The notes under the pieces were generated by a model. That model did no database searches, was not told the DNA's origin, and saw only the letters and a program-made list of their open reading frames with translations. Made by a program: the position numbers and the translations under genes. A stretch of 64,000 nt of DNA. It comes from Acholoe squamosa. Lineage: Eukaryota; Annelida; Polychaeta; Phyllodocida; Polynoidae. Of the stretch, positions 45,745 to 56,416 are shown one piece after another (within the stretch, counting starts at the first letter, position 1; every line of letters starts with the position of its first letter). The stretch spans positions 48,159,269 through 48,223,268 of the forward strand of contig OX439041.1 of NCBI GenBank assembly GCA_949317995.1. Direction: 5' to 3'.

Positions 45745-47301
45745 ATGTCAACATCAAATGTCAGTGATCAATGTGGGGGTGCTGTATCTATTCCAACCGG
45801 TGCACCACTGGTCACAATGGAGAGCAACTCATCTGGGGAAGGGGAGGCCCCCATGGACTGTAAAAACACTGACAAAGCAGCAAAAAAAAGAATGCCTGAC
45901 GAAGCAGGACTGTCTGATGACGATACTGATAGAAAACTGAGGGTCACCGAAAAAGCCCACCAACACCAGTCTAACAGCGGGGTAGCTGGTACTGCTAGCA
46001 AACCTACACTAACCCAGAACATCAACCCTGAGGAGCTGAGTTTACTCACGCTGGCTAGAACTTTAGCAAGGATCGAGGAACGGCTTATCAGAGTCGACAA
46101 AACTGGTCAAACTACTGCAAACGACATCAAGGAATTCAACGATAACCTTTCAAGTGTGGCGGAGGATGTAGAAATCAACAAAGGCGACATCCAGGTCCTG
46201 AAGGAGCAAGTCGTTAAGCTCCAGAAGGATCTAACGGAAACAAAGAACGAACTATCAGAGACGAAAACCAAGTTGGAGGAAACTGAGATACAGGTTAAAG
46301 GAAATAAGGCTCACCTTGAGAGAAATGAGGACAACACCATCAAACAGGAAGCGTACTCAAGAAAATTGAACTTACTGCTGGATGGCCTCCCAGAGGGTGA
46401 AAACGAAACATCTGAAAGTTTGAGGGCAGAGTTGGGAAGAATCTTTTGGCGCCATGCAAAAATGGAGAGTAGCTGCATTGACGTGGCTCATCGCATTACG
46501 AGGAACCCTGGACAAGCTACAAGGCCTGTACTAATAAGGCTGAAATTCCTGGATGCAAGAAATAAATTGTGGGGGCGAAGAGCACAGTTTAGGGACTACA
46601 AAGTAAACGGTGCCCAACTCTGGCTCAGTGAGGATATCCCCACCAAACTGAAAGGGGAACTAGCTAGAGTTAAAAAGACGTATTGGGTGGCCAAGAACCA
46701 TGGCACTTACAGAGAGGTGAGAATGTCGGGCACATCCCTGTACCTCGATGGCAAGCTCTACAACAAAGAAAACTGGGACACTCTTCCTGAATATCTGGGA
46801 CCAGAAGCTCTGGCTACACTAGAGAATGAGAACACTGTAGTTTTCTTTACCAAGGCCTCCCCTTTTAGCAACCACTACCCTGCTACATTTAAGATTGGAG
46901 ACAAGACCTACACATCGATGGAGAAATACCTCGCCATACAAAGGTGCATTATCGCAAGGCGTGAAGACTTAGAGAGACAGGCATGGCGACTGGACGTGCC
47001 TGCCAAGCTAAAGGGCATACTACACAAGTGCAAGGAAGAGCACAAGGACGAATGGATCGCTAAATCCAAGTCCATTGCAATGGAAGGGATTAGGGCTAAG
47101 GTCCAACAAAATCCACTCATTCGCCAGCGTCTCCTTAGCACAGGAAATAAGGTTATTGGTGAAGCCTCAAAAGACGCTGTATGGGGCATAGGGATGAGAC
47201 TGACTGATAAGAACGCCTTAAACCAAGAGCTATGGTCTGGAAAAAACCTGCTTGGTAAAATTCTTCAAGAGGTGCGCCAAGAATTTGAGGATACTGCCTA
47301 A
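45745..47301 (+). CDS. LINE ORF1 protein: coiled coil, RRM-like, C-terminal NADAR domain
   Basis: The frame is open from 45712; I prefer the second ATG at 45745 (MSTSNVSDQ), giving 518 residues. Numbering here is from 45712. Residues 1-110 are polar and disordered. About 139-216 is a coiled coil with heptad leucines. About 217-355 matches the L1 ORF1 RRM-like and C-terminal region (RKLNLLLDGLPEG, DVAHRITRNPG, RPVLIRLKF), expected to bind element RNA as a trimer. About 374-525 is a NADAR domain: FFTKASPFSNHYPATFK, TSMEKYL, LLSTGNKVIGEASKDAVWGI and GKNLLGKILQEVRQEF. E404, D488, W491 and the GKNLLG motif are present, so catalysis looks possible. NADAR proteins (YbiA, DarT-associated NADAR) cleave N-glycosidic bonds or remove ADP-ribose from guanine. 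Ordinary L1 ORF1p lacks this domain. Confidence 0.88.
   Translation: MSTSNVSDQCGGAVSIPTGAPLVTMESNSSGEGEAPMDCKNTDKAAKKRMPDEAGLSDDDTDRKLRVTEKAHQHQSNSGVAGTASKPTLTQNINPEELSLLTLARTLARIEERLIRVDKTGQTTANDIKEFNDNLSSVAEDVEINKGDIQVLKEQVVKLQKDLTETKNELSETKTKLEETEIQVKGNKAHLERNEDNTIKQEAYSRKLNLLLDGLPEGENETSESLRAELGRIFWRHAKMESSCIDVAHRITRNPGQATRPVLIRLKFLDARNKLWGRRAQFRDYKVNGAQLWLSEDIPTKLKGELARVKKTYWVAKNHGTYREVRMSGTSLYLDGKLYNKENWDTLPEYLGPEALATLENENTVVFFTKASPFSNHYPATFKIGDKTYTSMEKYLAIQRCIIARREDLERQAWRLDVPAKLKGILHKCKEEHKDEWIAKSKSIAMEGIRAKVQQNPLIRQRLLSTGNKVIGEASKDAVWGIGMRLTDKNALNQELWSGKNLLGKILQEVRQEFEDTA
46831..47286 (+). other. NADAR domain segment of ORF1
   Basis: A C-terminal 152 residues uninterrupted by stops or frameshifts. 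The order of motifs (PFSN-YP, Y-S-E-Y, AKVQQNP, LL-TG, EAS-D-WGIG, GKNLLG) follows the family from end to end. The family is recognised from motif order; a profile search was not possible. Confidence 0.85.
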
Positions 47302-47797
47302 CTTACTCGGTCCCAAAATGTGTGCATGTATGTGTATATGTGTGTATTGATGGTAATGACTGCAACAACTGGGTATAACCATGTGGTGCTCAAGATTCAT
47401 TCAACTTAGGGATGGATCACAATAGTCTTAAATAAAATACCCAACAAAAATGAACATATTATCAAACAGCTCTCTCAGTTGCATGAGACGCATGGTCTAT
47501 GGAGCAACTAAATGTGGATGCTTTACTTTTCTCTTCTTGTGTGTTTATGTTTATCTGTTATTTGTGTGCGCAAGATTATGTACATCATTTTGGTAGTTGT
47601 GTTATTGTATTCTGTTTCTATGAGGTGCCAACAGAACATTAGCAAGGCGTATATGATGATATATGAGTATTGTACCCTTACAGCGTGGCTGTGGATGATT
47701 GTAAGACAACTGAACCTAAAAAGTAGAGTTATTGATACCCCACAAATTCTGTGTAAAACCAAACATAATATGACCCCTATTCTGAATCCAAAAGGCT
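47302..47797 (+). other. LINE inter-ORF spacer
   Basis: 496 bp between ORF1 and ORF2, longer than in mammalian L1. It contains short ORFs of no recognisable kind. How ORF2 would be translated is unknown; reinitiation or an internal start are possibilities. Confidence 0.7.
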
Positions 47798-50700
47798 ATG
47801 ACCAATAACACAAGAGTGATTAACCTATGCTCTTTTAATGTTAATGGCATAAGGGTGAGAGATAAGCGAAGAGCTATTTTCAAGAAGCTAAAGGATGAAA
47901 GTTATAATATTATCTTCCTTCAGGAAACCCACTGCACAGCAGAAGTAGAAAAGATTTGGAAGGCTGAGTGGGGTGGTGATATGATATGTGCAAATGGCAG
48001 CTCATCATCCAAAGGTGTAGCCATACTCTTCAATAGAAATTACCCTTACAAGTGCCTAGAAAAGACACTGGATGCCAATGGGAGGTATATTATATTACAC
48101 ATCGAGGTTCAGGGAGTGGATTATGTCTTATGCAATATTTATGCTCCAACACAAAACTATGAAGCAGACCAGATGGCTGTATTAGATGAAATATCAGATA
48201 GATTAAAAGGCTATGAAGTCGAAAACCTTCTCCTTGGAGGTGACTTTAATGAAACCCCGGACCCATATATAGACAGAAGGGCAACTAATAGTACAAGGGC
48301 AGCTAATAAGCAGTATAGGAAGCAAATATACAGTCTACAAGATACTCGCAGCTTAGTGGATATATGGAGAGTTAGACACCCTAATTTACATAGATATTCT
48401 TTTCATAGGCAAGAGCAAGCATCCAGGATAGATTTCTGGCTAGTGTCTGAGCATTTGACAGGCTTTGTTCATAAAACAGATATCGGTCCTGGAACGCTAT
48501 CTGACCACAGTAAGGTAACACTGGGAATCTCCAGTGCTGACCAGGACAGAGGCCCAAATGTGTGGAAGTTTAATAATACCCTTCTCTCAGATAAAGACTA
48601 TGTGAATCAACTTAAGACTATGCTTGGAAAATGTAAGATAGAATACCAGGATCTGGCACCCAATGCGAAGTGGGAGATTCTGAAGTATGAGATAAGGAAA
48701 TTTTCAATTAATTACAGCAAAAAGAAGGCAGAGTCTAAAAAGGTAGAGAGGGAGTTAACAAACAGTCTGGGCAAATTGACTGCAGCCTTTGATGAGGGCC
48801 ATGATGTAATTGATGAAATGGAAAGTGTTAAGAGAGACCTAAAAGATATTGAATTAAAGACAGCTAGAGCCATCATGTTTAGGTCAAAAGCGAATTGGTC
48901 CCAGGTAGGTGAACGACCAACCAAATACTTTTTGAATTTAGAAAAAAAGAATTTTATGGACAAACTTATTACTCAACTGAAAGATCAAAATGGGCATATA
49001 GTCACTGAATGCAAAGATATCCTTAGCGTACAGAAGCAATTCTACAGAAATCTATACTCAGATAGCTATAGAGAGTTAGATGATATTGATGACCGTTGTC
49101 CCTTCATAGATACAAACAACTTAGCTGTCTTGTCTGACAAGCAGAGAGAGATGATAGAGAGACCCTTATCAAAGTCAGATTTTCTCAACAGTCTTAAATC
49201 CTTAAAGAATGGGAAGTGCCCAGGCACTGATGGGCTAAGTGCGGAGTTTTATAAGTTCTTCTGGACTGATATTGGGGATGATGTTAGTCAAAGTCTACTC
49301 TATGCCACGGAAACGGGCAGCTTGAGCCAAGAACAGAAACGTGGCATTATAACCCTTATCCCTAAAAAGGAAAAAGATAGACTCCAGCTAGGAAACTGGA
49401 GGCCGATCAGCCTGCTGAATACAGACTATAAGATCTACACCAAGGCCCTGGCAGAAAGGATAAAACCCCACCTCCCTAATATTATAAGCTCAGATCAATC
49501 TGGATTTGTTAGGTCAAGGTATATAGGAACAAGTATTCGCACAGTTGAAGATATATTAGCATACACCACAAAGTTAAGTCGCCCTGGTATTCTGATGGCG
49601 GTTGATTTTGATAAAGCATTTGATAAGATAAGGTGGGAGTTTATCTTTAAGGCACTTGAAAGGTTTGGATTTGGGGAAAAATACATCTCATGGGTCAGGA
49701 TATTATATAAAGACATTGTTGCCTGTGTCATAAATAATGGGTACACAAGTGACTGGTTTGAACTTGCATGCGGAACCAGACAGGGATGCTGTCTATCGCC
49801 TTTTTTGTTTGTTATTGCTGTAAAACTGTTAGCTCATAATGTATGCATGAATGTAGATATTAAAGGTATAAGACTTGGTACTAGAGAAGTAAAGATATGT
49901 CAATATGCTGATGATACCACTTGTTTTATCGAATCAGCAGCAGCTCTACATCACCTGCTGGACTGTTTGAGAAGGTTTAGGAGGTACTCTGGTCTGAAGG
50001 TGAATAGATATAAGACACAATATCTTGCACTTGGTGGTATTGACACTAGTCAGACCAGATTGGAGGGTCTTGCATGGAGCGAAAGATTGATTGTCCTGGG
50101 CATCTCTGTAGCACCGAATAGGACAGAAGCCCAAAATTACTCGTGGAACTTTGAACCCCAGATACAGAAAATCACCAACATAAGTGATGATTGGAGGCAC
50201 CGCAACATCTCACTCAAAGGTAAAACTATCATCATAAACAGCCTAATGCTACCATGTGTGATGTTCCCGGCCTCAGTCACCACTACACCATCTAGAGCAA
50301 TAGATGAAGTCAATAGAATTGTTGACAAATTCCTATGGGGCTCCAACAGGAACAAGGTAGCCAGGGCACGTGTTCAGGCACAGACTAAGCATGGTGGACT
50401 TGCAGTAGGCAATTTTAAAACGAAAATCATTGTATCTAACATAAACTGGGTCAAAAGGTTCTGTTGGGATACCACCATGGTTCCATGTGATTTTATTAAG
50501 TTATTTCTCCATGAAGTGTCTGACTTGAAACTGTTCATTCATACAAAATCAGATATTAACATACCACGAGAAGCAAGCCCATTCTATTATCAGGTTCTCA
50601 AGGACTGGCATGAATTCCAAAATGTCTCACTAGTAAGAGAAACGGAGGTCCGTAATGAAGTATTGTGGAAAAATAAGTTTATTACTATCAATAATACACC

Positions 50701-51067
50701 AATATTTTGGAGGTCGTGGAAGAAGGCTGGTATTGTCAGGGTTAAAGATTTACTGGATAATGGAAGTTTTATGTCAGACACTCAAATTTCTCAAAGGTAT
50801 GGTGTTCAGTGTAACTTTCTTCAGGCTCTACAAATCCGAAAAAGTATACCAGGTAGCTGGAGAGCTAACATATCCAGTGACGAAATTCAAAGGCCAAATG
50901 ACTGTATTTGGGTCATTGATAATACCCCAGATGTAGTTAATCTCTTTTCAACATCAAGCAAGGAATTGTATTGGATAGTTCTATACCGTCACTCACAACA
51001 AATGCCAAGGAATGAAATGAAATGGGCAAAAGTCTTTCCTGAGGTCCAATTTACAAAGGTTCCATAG
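47798..51067 (+). CDS. LINE ORF2: AP-type endonuclease and reverse transcriptase
   Basis: 1089 codons before an amber stop. Endonuclease, residues about 7-243: SFNVNG (N14), LQETH (E43), YAPT, LLGGDFN (D149, N151), RIDFWLVS (D212) and SDH (D236, H237), so all catalytic positions are present. Linker about 250-460. RT about 465-740: GKCPGTDGLSAEF, NWRPISLLNTDYKI, ILMAVDFDKAFD, RQGCCLSPFLF and the catalytic CQYADDTT (YADD 703-706). It nicks the target and primes cDNA synthesis there. The start ATG overlaps no other ORF. Motifs place it in the L1/Tx1 group by eye. Confidence 0.93.
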   Translation: MTNNTRVINLCSFNVNGIRVRDKRRAIFKKLKDESYNIIFLQETHCTAEVEKIWKAEWGGDMICANGSSSSKGVAILFNRNYPYKCLEKTLDANGRYIILHIEVQGVDYVLCNIYAPTQNYEADQMAVLDEISDRLKGYEVENLLLGGDFNETPDPYIDRRATNSTRAANKQYRKQIYSLQDTRSLVDIWRVRHPNLHRYSFHRQEQASRIDFWLVSEHLTGFVHKTDIGPGTLSDHSKVTLGISSADQDRGPNVWKFNNTLLSDKDYVNQLKTMLGKCKIEYQDLAPNAKWEILKYEIRKFSINYSKKKAESKKVERELTNSLGKLTAAFDEGHDVIDEMESVKRDLKDIELKTARAIMFRSKANWSQVGERPTKYFLNLEKKNFMDKLITQLKDQNGHIVTECKDILSVQKQFYRNLYSDSYRELDDIDDRCPFIDTNNLAVLSDKQREMIERPLSKSDFLNSLKSLKNGKCPGTDGLSAEFYKFFWTDIGDDVSQSLLYATETGSLSQEQKRGIITLIPKKEKDRLQLGNWRPISLLNTDYKIYTKALAERIKPHLPNIISSDQSGFVRSRYIGTSIRTVEDILAYTTKLSRPGILMAVDFDKAFDKIRWEFIFKALERFGFGEKYISWVRILYKDIVACVINNGYTSDWFELACGTRQGCCLSPFLFVIAVKLLAHNVCMNVDIKGIRLGTREVKICQYADDTTCFIESAAALHHLLDCLRRFRRYSGLKVNRYKTQYLALGGIDTSQTRLEGLAWSERLIVLGISVAPNRTEAQNYSWNFEPQIQKITNISDDWRHRNISLKGKTIIINSLMLPCVMFPASVTTTPSRAIDEVNRIVDKFLWGSNRNKVARARVQAQTKHGGLAVGNFKTKIIVSNINWVKRFCWDTTMVPCDFIKLFLHEVSDLKLFIHTKSDINIPREASPFYYQVLKDWHEFQNVSLVRETEVRNEVLWKNKFITINNTPIFWRSWKKAGIVRVKDLLDNGSFMSDTQISQRYGVQCNFLQALQIRKSIPGSWRANISSDEIQRPNDCIWVIDNTPDVVNLFSTSSKELYWIVLYRHSQQMPRNEMKWAKVFPEVQFTKVP

Positions 51068-51571
51068 TATGACATATATATGTGTCCATACCAAGTGAGT
51101 AGGGAAACAAAGTTACAATCATTTCAATATAAGGTACTCCATAAAATACTAGCTTGTAACAAATACTTGTTCGATATACGTGCAAAGGAAAACCCAGAAT
51201 GTGTATATTGTGATGGTAAGACTGACACTCTTGATCACTTCCTTGTGAAATGCCCCCCAGTAGCCTACTTCTGGAAGTCAGTCATACGATGGATAAACAC
51301 TGTTGCTAAGATTGATACAGGGAATTTAGATGAGCATGAATTGATACTTGGATTATGTAGAAAAATTCCAAATGGTGATATCATCAACAATGTAATACTT
51401 AGAACCAGGTTTTACATTTATAGGCAGCGTTTGTATCACAAGTGCCATCTTGATCTGTTGCAATGGATAGGAGAGTTTAAACACTCTCTTCTCTCAGAAC
51501 AATTTATATGCGGTCTGGAGAACAAGCAAAAGAGGTTTAGGAAATGGGAGGCTATTTTGGACTCAATGTAA
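51065..51571 (+). pseudogene. LINE ORF2 C-terminal part after an in-frame amber codon
   Basis: TAG at 51065-51067 interrupts ORF2. The same frame is then open to TAA/stop at 51571 with no frameshift, beginning YDIYMCPYQVSRETKLQSFQ, which resembles the region preceding the zinc knuckle in L1-like ORF2. CVYCDGKTDTLDHFLVKC is a CX2C...HX4C-type knuckle (zf-RVT-like). A single point mutation therefore separates it from the rest; readthrough is possible but unproven. Confidence 0.85.
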
Positions 51572-51870
51572 CCGCTATGCATACACTGAAAGAACCCTAG
51601 TATCTCACTCATAGCATACTTCCTAGATAGGGGAACGGAGCTGCGAAAACTGTATCGATGTAGAGATATATCAGTATCTAGTCTCTATCGCTAGTCATAT
51701 AGAACACATCTATTGTCATACTCACTATAATAATGCGCTATGTATTGTCCTGTGGTGTCCTGTGGTGTTTATATAACAAAATATCAAAAAATGTAGCGAA
51801 GACCTGTATAGCTATAGACATTTTTTCTTTTTTAAATAAAAAATGAGCGCTGCTCTATATAAAAAAAAAA
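51572..51870 (+). other. LINE 3' UTR and A-rich tail
   Basis: About 290 bp, ending taaataaaaaatgagcgctg, a short TATA segment and A10-A11. The AATAAA near 51834 can serve as poly(A) signal. Confidence 0.75.
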
Positions 51871-51879
51871 ATTGACACA

Positions 51880-52518
51880 TGCAAATCGGACGAGGACTCA
51901 CGAATTGGCAGACGCAACAAAAATGCAATCTGATTGAGACACCTTGGGCGGTGGGAGATATGGGCCTGTTTTGATCGATGGCCTCTATACATCAAAAAGG
52001 GATATAGAAAAAGAAATTTACACCATTTCCCTCTGATGTTCCTCAGAAGTTATGTTCATGCCTTTAGTGTGTGGCTGTATAGAACTCATTCAACTTGCTA
52101 ATGTGCAGTAGAAAACATGCATAGGTGAAAATGTTGTAGTATGGGTGTGGGATCGATAGGGTTAAATTTCAATCCTATATAGTAAAAAAAGGTGGCACCT
52201 TTATGATGAAGTTTAGTGTAGGGTGGGCTAAGATGCCCTTAATTTACAAATGTGTCATTTCTAAGAAATTTATGGGTGGAGTCAATGAGTTATACGGGTT
52301 GACTCCTGTATTGATTGTCAGAGGGCACCACTCTCCACCACCTGACTGAGACACAAATGTACATACCTGAGCAGGCAGGCAGAACAGACTGTTGTTTTTT
52401 CTTTTTTTCTTTGTTCTTTATTAACCTTGTTTGTTTAAATAAATAGGCCGGCAGTCTCAGGCTGACAAGGCCCAAGTCCAACTACTCGCCTTGTCCCTCT
52501 ATCACATCAATTGCTATA
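51880..52518. other. No recognised feature
   Basis: Sequence flanking the LINE insertion; no ORF or repeat supported. Confidence 0.45.
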
Positions 52519-53060
52519 CTTACAGAATATTTTTACATTAATCAAATGATGGAATGATATTTTCTTAATGTGCAAAAGCTTGTCAGCTCTGCCTCATAGA
52601 ATGTTATGATAAAGCATGTATGGAAAAAAGAGAGCCTTTTACCCAATCCAAAGGATCCTGCGGTAAAAGGCCCTCCCGGGCAACGCCCACTATATGATTC
52701 TATGCCCACTAGTTTTTCTTGCCTGTCAGACAGCTTTTGTCTCATGATTGCTAGTATCTAGATCTGTTGCCTGTCAGAAATGATGATTACTTACAGAATA
52801 TTTTTACATTAATCAAATGATGGAATGATATTTTCTTAATGTGCAAAAGCTTGTCAGCTCTGCCTCATAGAATGTTATGATAAAGCATGTATGGAAAAAA
52901 GAGAGCCTTTTACCCAATCCAAAGGATCCTGCGGTAAAAGGCCCTCCCGGGCAACGCCCACTATATGATTCTATGCCCACTAGTTTTTCTTGCCTGTCAG
53001 ACAGCTTTTGTCTCATGATTGCTAGTATCTAGATCTGTTGCCCGTCAGAAATGATGATTA
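52519..53060. repeat. 271-bp tandem duplication
   Basis: 52519-52789 and 52790-53060 are nearly identical; identical 67-codon minus-strand ORFs at an offset of 271 confirm this. It is recent. It forms the left edge of the foldback-like array. Confidence 0.95.
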
Positions 53061-53179
53061 CATTCTGCTACCCGTCAGAGCGCAACTGTCTCATGCTCGC
53101 TAGATTCTATTTCCCATTGAATGATTCTACACCTGCTAGGTTTGTCTTCTGACTGCACTGAAAAAAGTCTTCCTGACAA

Positions 53180-54070
53180 AGTGACATGTATACCCATGTC
53201 AACTTGATTTGACACAGATAGCACACGTCATTGGGACATGTGCACATGTCACCATGACAACTGTAGCACACAGTAATCCTCATATGATTTGACATGCCTT
53301 AAAATTCCATGTCATCTGTGAGTTGACTAGGGTCACGGCCATGTCAAAGGCACTTGACATGTGATGGTTTGACATACATAATTGTTCTAGGATATTCCAC
53401 TAGATGGGGCAAACAACCATTTTGGTACCAGGATTAATCAGTACCAAGAAGTACTACCAACACTTGAGACATTTGATGTATCTGTGTCATTTTGTTTTCA
53501 TGAAAAATAGATCACTAAAGTCTATAAATACTATCAATGAATGGTAGTGAATTCTATGTCATTGTTAAATTTGCATTTGTTATTGAATATCAAAATAGAC
53601 ACCCACCATCCTGAATACTTCAACTGGAGAGGTTAGACACCATATGTGTGGGTCAGTGAAAATACCAAAGGACTGTATTCTAACCCACAATCTATAATCT
53701 CAGTATCTACAGTACAGGGAGACATATGGCATTGCCATGCACCTCCATGCCTTGTCTTATGGAGTGCATAGAGGTCCTCAGTCAAGTAGAAGTTCTGTAG
53801 ATAGGAAAAGGTGCCTTAGTGTTGCAGGCCTGTGGGACTATGATATCCCCTGCCTTCTATTGTAGGCCTGCCTTGATTGAACCATTGGTACATAGTTATT
53901 GACTGCTCTTGACCCTTACATAATTGTCTCACAGTATTACCTAGCACTCAGGTAAATGGATCAGAAATATGTGACGTGTCTTCATTACGCATGTCAAGTG
54001 GAGTTGACGAACCAAATATGAGAGGGTCAACCTCATTCGACATGCCTTCATGCATGTCATGTGGGAGACA
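53180..54070. mobile_element. Possible 890-bp TIR element inside the foldback array
   Basis: The array motif stops near 53175 and resumes near 54090. The ends show imperfect inverse similarity (TGACATGTATACCCATGTC versus TGACATGCATGAAGGCATGTC). Many tgacatg motifs occur within the first 250 bp. No target duplication was identified. Confidence 0.45.
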
Positions 54071-55557
54071 AATTGTGACCTGTGCAGTATCCGTCAAAGC
54101 GATCAGTGTTCTTCTCTCTGTGTGCTAGATTCATTACCGGCTATATATAATTCTATACTCACTAGTTTCTCTTGCCCACCAGACAGCTTTTTCCTCATGA
54201 CTGCTAGATTTTATCGCCTGCTAGTATGTGTTGCCCGTCAGAAATGATGAGCAATTGTTTCCCATTGACCGCTGGATATTATCGCCCGCTATATGATTCT
54301 ATGCCCACTAGGTTTTGTCTCATGACCAGGATTTATTGCCCACTATATGATTTGACGGATGTAAGAATCTAGTGTGTACAATACATCTAATATTTGAAAA
54401 GTTTGGAAATCTGACAGAGGTTATACATCTGATATTTTTGAAAAGTATGAAAAAACTGATGGACATTAGGTCGAAAATCATAGAAGGTTTGCATATGAAG
54501 AATTTGGAGGTATTCCAGCCCCTACTCTTCGAATTTTAGTTTCCCCCTCTATTTTTTTGGTTCAAAGTGTCAGGCTGGATGAGATCTTTGTGTTACATAG
54601 GGGTTTTGATGGTCCCATATGAATATTTTGGGCTCCAGGGGGGTAAAATGGGCCCAAAATTGTCTGGGCGAAATTGTGTCTGGGCGAATGACATTTAGGG
54701 GCCTAAGTTACAAGCCATATTGGGGGCTTCATTTCCTGCAGAAACAATCATCATACCTCCATGAAAATCTCAGGTCCAGACTATTTCGACCTGTAGATTA
54801 GGAAATCACATTATCATTTATGTCAGATGTGTCCTTGCTATCATAAAAGAAGCATACTTATAAGAACTATTTTTCATGATTCTGGGCACATGTCTGGGCG
54901 AATGACATGTGAGGCCCCATATGCACACTTTCTATGATTTGTGACCATTAGAATCTGGTGGGCGTAGGATGAAAATCAAAAAAATGTTAGAATCTTGCAG
55001 GCATAGAATGTAAAACCATCGGATGTTAGAATCTAGTGGGCATAGAATATATGTTATTTTTGAATAGTATGCAAATCTGACTAGGATATAATCTAGCGTG
55101 CACAGAATGAAAATCCAACAGGTGTTAGAATCTATTGGGCATAGAATAATCTAATATTTAAAAAGTTTAGAAATCTGCTGGATGTTTGAATTAAGCGGGT
55201 GCAGAATAAAATCTGTTGAAGGTTGGAACGGGTACATCTGATATTTTTGAAAAGTATAAAAAAACTGATGGACTAAATCTAGTGGCCGTAAGATGAAAAT
55301 CTAATGGACGTTAGAATCTAGTGGGCATAGAATTTATCTGATATTTGAAAAGTTCAGAAATCTGACGGCGGTTAGAATCAAGCAGGCGTACATCTGATAT
55401 TTTTTAAAAGTATAGATATCTAATAGAGGTTAGAATCTAGGTGGCGTAGGATGAAAATTTGATGGACGTAAGAATCCAGTGGATGTAGAATAAAATCCGA
55501 CAGACATTAGAATCGAGCGGGTGTAGAATACATCTAACATTTTTAAAAAGTAAAGAT

Positions 55558-56067
55558 ATCTCACTTTTTTCAATTGAAAACAATGTTTATTGAGCCTCTC
55601 ACAATTTACAGAATCGTGGTAATTGAAGCACAACTGGAATTATAGTCAAACAGCTATCAGTAAGTCAAACACAATCACACAATCAAGAAAAAAAGCTACA
55701 AATCATATTCATACGGTAAGTTAGATACCATATCAAATTGTACACCTTATCAATTATATAAAAATACAAACAATTGTAGACACAACAATGAATCATGAAA
55801 AATCTATGTAATAATGATCAATATTGATAGACAAAACAGACCCAGACAAACAAGGACAAAAGTAACACAAGCCAAGACAGAGAAATCTACAGGATTGTTG
55901 AAATTGCGACTCACAACATACACCAAGCACATAAGCTTCTATAGAGGAGGGTTACCATCGTACAAATTCTAAACAAAAATATATTATGCTCAAAACTAGT
56001 AGGATCAGGTAAGGATTAAGTAAGAAAAACAACACACTAACATTCACATTCATACGAGACATTGTTC

Positions 56068-56135
<68 letters not shown>

Positions 56136-56416
56136 GTAATACTAATACTGATATTGGTTATAATTTCTGATAATAATACCAGTAATCCAGATTATTGAAC
56201 GTGATTTAGAACTCCAGGGGGTTATTACCCGTGATCACAAAAGCTGTCTGTATTCTGTTTTAACCAATCAAAGCACCACTACAGCTAATGCAAGGCCAAA
56301 TAGTACAAGATACTCAGATACAACAACAATAAAAAGCTTGCTTAGCCTATTTCAGGATCAGAATCAGAGTCCAAACCGTCGTCACTTATCAATAACAAGC
56401 TCCCGACTTCATTAAT
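55558..56416. mobile_element. About 860-bp insertion in the foldback array
   Basis: It starts near ttttttcaattgaaaacaat and interrupts the units, which resume at 56418. Its start could be the inverse of an A tail with an AATAAA (tttatt on this strand), suggesting a minus-strand retrocopy. The content is not recognised. Confidence 0.4.
56068..56135. repeat. (AAT)n microsatellite
   Basis: About 22 AAT/TAA trinucleotides within the insertion at 55558-56416. Confidence 0.95.

Larger units (their letters stand above)
44656..51870 (+). mobile_element. Near-complete L1-like LINE with NADAR-fused ORF1
   Basis: Layout: probable 5' UTR, ORF1 (45745-47301), about 500-bp spacer, ORF2 (47798-51571 with one amber codon), 3' UTR and an A-rich tail at 51861-51870. 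The sequence attgacaca after the tail also occurs at 44647-44655, and aaattgacaca matches over 11 bases if tail adenines are counted. I propose this as the target duplication, giving a 7.2-kb element. The 3' end is firm; the 5' end is tentative. The two-ORF layout with apurinic endonuclease fits the L1/Tx1 group. Confidence 0.82.

Noticed and set aside
45768-46100. Antisense 110-codon ORF over LINE ORF1
   Set aside because: Shadow of the coding frame on the + strand.
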